From: Prevotella sp.
Lineage (GTDB): Bacteria; Bacteroidota; Bacteroidia; Bacteroidales; Bacteroidaceae
Reading direction: 5' to 3'
Assembly (NCBI GenBank): GCA_020026195.1
Contig: JAHHQW010000010.1
Span: 1-54,889 of the forward strand
Length of the DNA stretch: 54,889 nt
In this document: piece after piece, positions 50,890 through 54,889 of the stretch
Numbering within the stretch: the stretch's first letter is position 1
Layout of the letters: every line of letters starts with the position of its first letter
Notes under the pieces: model-generated
The model's database searches: none
What the model saw: only the letters and a program-made list of their open reading frames with translations
What the model was told of the DNA's origin: nothing
Translations under genes and position numbers: made by a program

Positions 50890-52503
50890 TTAGTTGTACA
50901 TCTGAGCTTTTCTCTCTTTAATTTCGTCGCTGCTGATGTAGTCGTCGTAACTTGTCAGCTTGTCGATTGTGCCTTTCGGAGTCAGCTCAATGATTCTGTT
51001 AGAAACAGAACTGATGAAAGCATGGTCGTGACTGCTGAAGAGGATGTTACCCTTGAATCCTACCAGGTTGTTGTTGAATGCCTGAATACTCTCGAGGTCG
51101 AGGTGGTTGGTAGGAGTATCGAGGATAAGACAGTTTGCGTTCTTAAGCTGCATACGTGCAATCATACAGCGCATCTTCTCACCACCGCTCAGCACGTCTA
51201 CGCTCTTCAGAACTTCCTCGCCGCTGAACAGCATACGTCCAAGATAACCCTTCATCATCACTTCGTTACCGACACCGAACTGACCGAGCCAGTCCACGAG
51301 GTTCATCTTGCTGTTGAAGAATTCTGTATTGTCGAGTGGGAGATAAGCCGTTGTTATTGTAACGCCCCACTTATAAGTACCAGCGTCCGGTTCGCGGTTG
51401 CCGTTGATAATCTCGAAGAGGGCAGTCATAGCCTTCGGGTTGTGGCTGAGGAATACAATCTTATCGTTCTTTTCTACGTTGAAGTTTACGTTGTCGAACA
51501 ATACTGTTCCGTCGGTGTCTACGGCTTTCAGACCCTCAACCTGGAGAATCTGGTTGCCCGGTTCACGATCCATCTGGAAGATGATTCCGGGATACTTACG
51601 AGATGACGGACGGATTTCCTCAACGTTAAGTTTCTCAAGCATCTTCTTACGAGAAGTTGTCTGCTTGCTCTTTGCCACATTGGCAGAGAAACGACGGATG
51701 AATTCCTCAAGTTCCTTACGTTTCTCTTCAGCCTTCTGACGCTGGTTCTGAGCCTGACGGAGTGCCAGCTGCGAACTCTCGTACCAGAAAGAGTAGTTAC
51801 CTGCAAATACAGTAACCTTACCGAAGTCGATATCCACTGTCTGTGTACTTACTGCGTCAAGGAAGTGACGGTCGTGAGAAACTACGAGAACTGTCTGTTC
51901 AATGTTACTAAGGTAGTCTTCGAGCCAAGAAACAGTGTCGAGGTCAAGGTCGTTGGTAGGCTCATCGAGAAGCAGGTTGTCTGGATTACCGAACAAAGCC
52001 TTTGCAAGCATCACGCGCACTTTCTCATTGTTAGAAAGCTCGCTCATCATCTTCTGATGAAGATCCTCCTTGATACCGAGGTTAGAGAGCATCTGGGCAG
52101 CATCGCTTTCGGCGTTCCAGCCGTCCATTTCAGCAAATTTCTCTTCAAGTTCGGCAACGCGGTTTCCATCTTCCTCGTTGAAGTCGGGCTTCATATAGAG
52201 AGCCTCGCGCTCCTTCATGTTCTCCCACAGCGGACCGTGGCCCATGATTACTGTGTCGAGTACACTGTAGGCATCATATTTGAAGTGGTCCTGATCGAGT
52301 ACTGAAAGACGTTCGCCCGGACCCAGTTCAACAGAACCCTTGTTTGGTTCCAACTCTCCGCTGATGGCTTTTAGCAACGTAGATTTACCTGCGCCGTTGG
52401 CACCGATGACACCATAAATATTACCATTTGTGAATTTAATGTTTACATCCTTGTAAAGCACTCTTTTTCCGAATTGGATTGCAAGATTCTGAACTGTTAT
52501 CAT
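50890..52503 (-). CDS. ABC-F family ATPase (YbiT-like)
   Basis: This 537-residue protein has two ABC domains and no membrane part, as in ABC-F translation factors. First module: GANGAGKST, signature-like LSNNEKVRVMLAKAL, LLLDEPTNDLD. Linker: a charged helix (KAEEKRKELEEFIRRFSANVAKSKQT). Second module: a weakened P-loop (LSHNPKAMTALFEII), then LSGGEKMRCMIARMQ and LILDTPTNHLD, where Thr replaces the usual Glu. These features fit the YbiT-type subgroup, in which the second site is often degenerate. ABC-F proteins act at the ribosomal E site. It is divergent from the pseudouridine synthase gene. Confidence 0.92.
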   Translation of the reverse strand: MITVQNLAIQFGKRVLYKDVNIKFTNGNIYGVIGANGAGKSTLLKAISGELEPNKGSVELGPGERLSVLDQDHFKYDAYSVLDTVIMGHGPLWENMKEREALYMKPDFNEEDGNRVAELEEKFAEMDGWNAESDAAQMLSNLGIKEDLHQKMMSELSNNEKVRVMLAKALFGNPDNLLLDEPTNDLDLDTVSWLEDYLSNIEQTVLVVSHDRHFLDAVSTQTVDIDFGKVTVFAGNYSFWYESSQLALRQAQNQRQKAEEKRKELEEFIRRFSANVAKSKQTTSRKKMLEKLNVEEIRPSSRKYPGIIFQMDREPGNQILQVEGLKAVDTDGTVLFDNVNFNVEKNDKIVFLSHNPKAMTALFEIINGNREPDAGTYKWGVTITTAYLPLDNTEFFNSKMNLVDWLGQFGVGNEVMMKGYLGRMLFSGEEVLKSVDVLSGGEKMRCMIARMQLKNANCLILDTPTNHLDLESIQAFNNNLVGFKGNILFSSHDHAFISSVSNRIIELTPKGTIDKLTSYDDYISSDEIKERKAQMYN

Positions 52504-52536
52504 TATATTTTACCTTATTACAAAATTAAACGGCTG

Positions 52537-52544
52537 CAAAAATA
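52537..52544 (-). promoter_or_regulatory. -7 box of the ABC-F gene
   Basis: Reads TATTTTTG on the minus strand, 33 bases before the start codon. Confidence 0.5.
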
Positions 52545-52577
52545 CAACATTTTATCCATTAATCCAAAAATAATCAA

Positions 52578-52585
52578 TAACTTTG
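52578..52585 (+). promoter_or_regulatory. -7 box of the rluA-type operon
   Basis: TAACTTTG, 22 bases before the ATG at 52608. The -33 region is not clear. Confidence 0.58.
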
Positions 52586-52607
52586 CGGCGAAATTGATGT
52601 TCAACAT

Positions 52608-53513
52608 ATGATTACAAATAAATATAATCCCAGAGACAGATACGATTTGCTTGAAGTACAGTACGATGCACCTCTGCTCGAATATCTGATCAAGGAGATG
52701 AAAGGTGTTAGTAAGTCGAAGGTAAAGGCTACTCTCAGCGGACATGGTATAAAGGTAAACGGTAAGTTTGTTACCCAGTTTGACTATCAGCTTAGGAAAG
52801 GCATGCGCATTTCCATCAGCAAGACAAAGAAGAACAACATGTTCCGCAATCGTTTTGTAAAGATTGTTTACGAGGATAAATATATCGTGGTTGTAGAAAA
52901 GGCTACGGGAATCCTTTCTGTTCCTACACGTCCGGGCATCACAAACGTGAAGTCGGTGCTCGACAAGTATTTCCGCGACAGTCATCAGAACTGCAATGCT
53001 CATGTCGTTCACCGTCTTGATCGTGAGACAAGCGGACTTATGGTGTTTGCCAAGGACATAAAGACGCAGCAGATTTTTGAGTACGACTGGACAAACATCG
53101 TTTACGACCGTAAGTATATTGCCGTGCTGAGCGGTGAGATGGAAGAAGACGAAGGAACGATAGCCAACTGGCTGAAGGATGACAGATTCTTCGTGACATA
53201 CTCTTCGCCCGTAGATAACGGCGGTAAGTATGCCGTGTCACATTTCCGCACATTACGTCGTTCTACAGAACACTCTCTCGTAGAGTTCACACTTGAGTCA
53301 GGTCGTAAGAACCAGATACGTGTACACTCGTGCGACCTCGGTCATCCCGTCTGTGGAGATAACCGCTATGGTAATGGCGACGATCCAATCCATCGTCTTT
53401 GTCTTGAGGCATATATCCTCAGGATGTTCCATCCGGTAACTCACGAACGTATGGAGTTCGAACTTCCCATTCCGTCACAATTTAAGATGATTTTAAACGG
53501 CAAGACATTATGA
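52608..53513 (+). CDS. RluA family pseudouridine synthase
   Basis: This 301-residue RNA-modifying enzyme has an N-terminal S4-like domain (about 15-85, LLEYLIKEMKGVSKSKVKATL then GHGIKVNGKFVTQFDY), and the RluA catalytic motif HRLDRETSGLMVFAK with the essential Asp. ESGRKNQIRVHSCDLGHPVCGDNRYG is the second signature. It isomerises uridine in rRNA or tRNA; which site is unknown. The stop overlaps the next small gene by 4 bases (ATGA at 53510-53513). Confidence 0.94.
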   Translation: MITNKYNPRDRYDLLEVQYDAPLLEYLIKEMKGVSKSKVKATLSGHGIKVNGKFVTQFDYQLRKGMRISISKTKKNNMFRNRFVKIVYEDKYIVVVEKATGILSVPTRPGITNVKSVLDKYFRDSHQNCNAHVVHRLDRETSGLMVFAKDIKTQQIFEYDWTNIVYDRKYIAVLSGEMEEDEGTIANWLKDDRFFVTYSSPVDNGGKYAVSHFRTLRRSTEHSLVEFTLESGRKNQIRVHSCDLGHPVCGDNRYGNGDDPIHRLCLEAYILRMFHPVTHERMEFELPIPSQFKMILNGKTL

Positions 53514-53683
53514 GCGATTTTGCATATTTTGTTTTTTCAATTGTATGTTTCATTGTAGCATTCATGTTCTTGAAGAAGATAGCAGGATGCCTCATTAAAA
53601 CAGTGATATTCATAGTCATTGCAGTTGTTCTGGCTGCAATTTATTTCTATATGAACGAAGGAACATGCCCCGTTACATTGTAG
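53510..53683 (+). CDS. Small 57-residue membrane protein
   Basis: A 57-codon reading frame lies between rluA and glycerate kinase. It starts with ATG in the overlapping ATGA of the rluA stop and ends in TAG at 53681-53683, running 19 bases into the next gene. The product starts MSDFAYFVFSIVCF and has two hydrophobic segments (about residues 5-21 and 31-47) separated by a basic KKIAGCLIK turn, then a short MNEGTCPVTL tail. The overlaps at both ends argue for translational coupling and a real gene. Function unknown. Confidence 0.72.
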   Translation: MSDFAYFVFSIVCFIVAFMFLKKIAGCLIKTVIFIVIAVVLAAIYFYMNEGTCPVTL

Positions 53684-54726
53684 TACCCGATTCGTTTAAG
53701 GGATGCCTCTCGTCGTCACGAGTTGCCGATGCCGTAGAAGAAGGTATCATGGCAGTATGTCCCGATGCCGAGATTGTAAAGATGCCCATGTCGGATGGCG
53801 GCGAGGGAATGCTCTCGGTCGTAGTTCCGGCATTAGGAGCCGAATACGTCAAGTGCAGCACATTCGATCCTCTCATGCGCCGTATCGAAGCAGAATACGC
53901 AGTTAAGGACGATACCGCAGTGATAGAGTCGGCACGTGTATGCGGAATGAATCTCCTCACGACAGAAGAACTCAATCCTATGGTTGCCACAACCTACGGA
54001 CTGGGTATTCTTATTGTCGATGCCGTAAACCGAGGCTGTAAGCATATTGTCGTAGGACTTGGCGGCAGTGCTACCTGCGATGCCGGTGTGGGAATGCTCA
54101 AGGCTGTAAACGATAAATTCTCAAAGGACGGACATTTTGATGATAACGTACGCAGACGTCTTGAAGGAATCCGTTTTACTATCCTTGCCGATGTGGTGAA
54201 TCCTCTTCTCGGCAATAATGGCGCAGCACACGTGTTTGCCCCGCAGAAGGGCGCTTCTCCCGAAGCCGTAGAACATCTCGAATGGCGTATACAGAAGTTT
54301 GCTGCTATGTCGGCAAAGCATTTCGGTTACGACTGTTCGGACAAACCGTCGGCCGGAGCTGCCGGAGGACTCGGATATGCCTTCATGCAGTACTACGGAG
54401 CTGAGGTTCTTTCCGGAGCCGATTATGTATTGTCGTTATACAATTACACCGACAGCCTGAATAATGCAGATGCAGTGATTACGGGCGAGGGAAGGGCAGA
54501 CAGGCAGACTCTGATGGGTAAACTGCCATATATAGTTCTGAACAATTCGTCCGACGTTCCCGTGCATCTTATCTGCGGAAATGTTGCAGAAAAGGAAGCG
54601 TTGTTAAATGCAGGCTTTAAAACTGTCACCGCCGTTTCTTCAGAAGATAAACCGCTTGCCGATCAGATGAATCCCGACACGGCTTATAGCAACATTGTGG
54701 AAGCCGTAAAACGAATGATGGTATAG
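53665..54726 (+). CDS. Glycerate kinase
   Basis: This 353-residue enzyme of the GlxK/GarK family phosphorylates glycerate. It starts MPRYIVVPDSFKGCLSSSRVAD, followed by VKMPMSDGGEGMLSVV, TTYGLGILIVDAVNRGCKHIVVGLGGSATCDAGVGML (about residues 109-146), LLGNNGAAHVFAPQKGAS, KPSAGAAGGLGYAF and VITGEGRADRQTLMGK. GlxK/GarK products are usually 2-phosphoglycerate. It overlaps the small membrane protein gene by 19 bases and is last in the unit; no clear terminator lies in the remaining 163 bases. Confidence 0.94.
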   Translation: MPRYIVVPDSFKGCLSSSRVADAVEEGIMAVCPDAEIVKMPMSDGGEGMLSVVVPALGAEYVKCSTFDPLMRRIEAEYAVKDDTAVIESARVCGMNLLTTEELNPMVATTYGLGILIVDAVNRGCKHIVVGLGGSATCDAGVGMLKAVNDKFSKDGHFDDNVRRRLEGIRFTILADVVNPLLGNNGAAHVFAPQKGASPEAVEHLEWRIQKFAAMSAKHFGYDCSDKPSAGAAGGLGYAFMQYYGAEVLSGADYVLSLYNYTDSLNNADAVITGEGRADRQTLMGKLPYIVLNNSSDVPVHLICGNVAEKEALLNAGFKTVTAVSSEDKPLADQMNPDTAYSNIVEAVKRMMV

Positions 54727-54841
54727 GCACGCAGAAACTTGCAAAAAAGGAACGCAGCGCAATTTTTTTGTATGTTTTATTATGCATGAGGGAAAATGAT
54801 ATTTGTCCTTCCTGTAAATTAAATTTTTTCACGGAAAATCT

Positions 54842-54861
54842 ATCATTTAGATTCAAATGAT
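54842..54861. repeat. Short inverted repeat near the window end
   Basis: ATCATTT (54842-54848) and AAATGAT (54855-54861) are separated by 6 bases. A weak 7-bp stem that may be an operator or part of the next gene's leader. Confidence 0.3.
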
Positions 54862-54889
54862 TGGCATTCAACAGCCTAATGAGTTATGA

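Noticed and set aside
54730..54775. Terminator after glycerate kinase
   Set aside because: There is a T-run near 54762-54769, but only a 4-bp stem (TTGC/GCAA) precedes it; too weak to call.
1..54889. CRISPR array, prophage, insertion sequence, tRNA or rRNA
   Set aside because: No regularly spaced repeats, transposase or integrase reading frames, phage genes, or tRNA/rRNA sequence were seen in any gap.

Overview
The window reads as chromosomal DNA of a Bacteroidales bacterium, most likely a Prevotella-like gut or oral member of the Bacteroidota. The reasons are: promoters of the Bacteroidota type (TTTG, about 20 bases, then TAnnTTTG) before many genes; very short leaders without clear Shine-Dalgarno sites; a TonB-dependent receptor with an N-terminal carboxypeptidase-regulatory-like domain; two proteins with type IX secretion (T9SS) sorting tails; many SPII lipoproteins; and families typical of the group (DUF4876, DUF6850, DUF4857, DUF5020, DUF2023, GH92, GH125). 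No rRNA, tRNA, IS element, prophage or CRISPR array was seen. Gene density is high and most junctions carry clear intrinsic terminators.

Layout. (1) 193-3051, minus: a tight three-gene operon of a steroid 5-alpha-reductase family membrane protein, an old-yellow-enzyme flavin reductase and a short-chain dehydrogenase, a set that looks like a bile-acid or steroid ring-A reduction pathway. (2) 3604-12841, plus: a seven-gene unit of TonB receptor, DUF4876 lipoprotein, DUF6850 barrel, ABC ATPase, ABC permease, DUF4857 membrane protein and an OB-fold-like lipoprotein with a His/Cys motif, closed by a strong terminator. Its substrate is unknown and it is the best candidate here for an undescribed transport system. 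(3) 13023-14197: a divergent ECF-like sigma factor and a small acidic protein. (4) 14553-24723, minus: a lipoprotein; a mannosidase cluster (GH125, DUF4838, GH92) suited to N-glycan or alpha-mannan breakdown; a stand-alone B3/B4 protein; ligA; and a DUF5020 outer-membrane protein.

(5) 24890-37027, plus: a beta-helix lipoprotein with cytidine deaminase, two T9SS cargo proteins behind a promoter overlapped by a long palindrome, pyrK-pyrD, flavodoxin-DUF2023, and pheT-yebC-TSCPD protein. (6) 37521-40064, minus: clpC. (7) 40265-47571, plus: a GHL10 glycosidase, a hypothetical gene, galE, a U32-family protein coupled to a zinc-ribbon lipoprotein, and a MATE exporter whose promoter leaves almost no leader. 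(8) 47626-52503, minus: folC, grpE-dnaJ and an ABC-F ATPase. (9) 52608-54726, plus: an RluA-type pseudouridine synthase, a 57-residue membrane protein overlapping both neighbours, and glycerate kinase.

Several long open frames begin upstream of the gene's own promoter or inside a terminator. For ligA, pyrK, flavodoxin, pheT, the GHL10 protein, MATE and folC I have therefore chosen internal ATG starts and said why.
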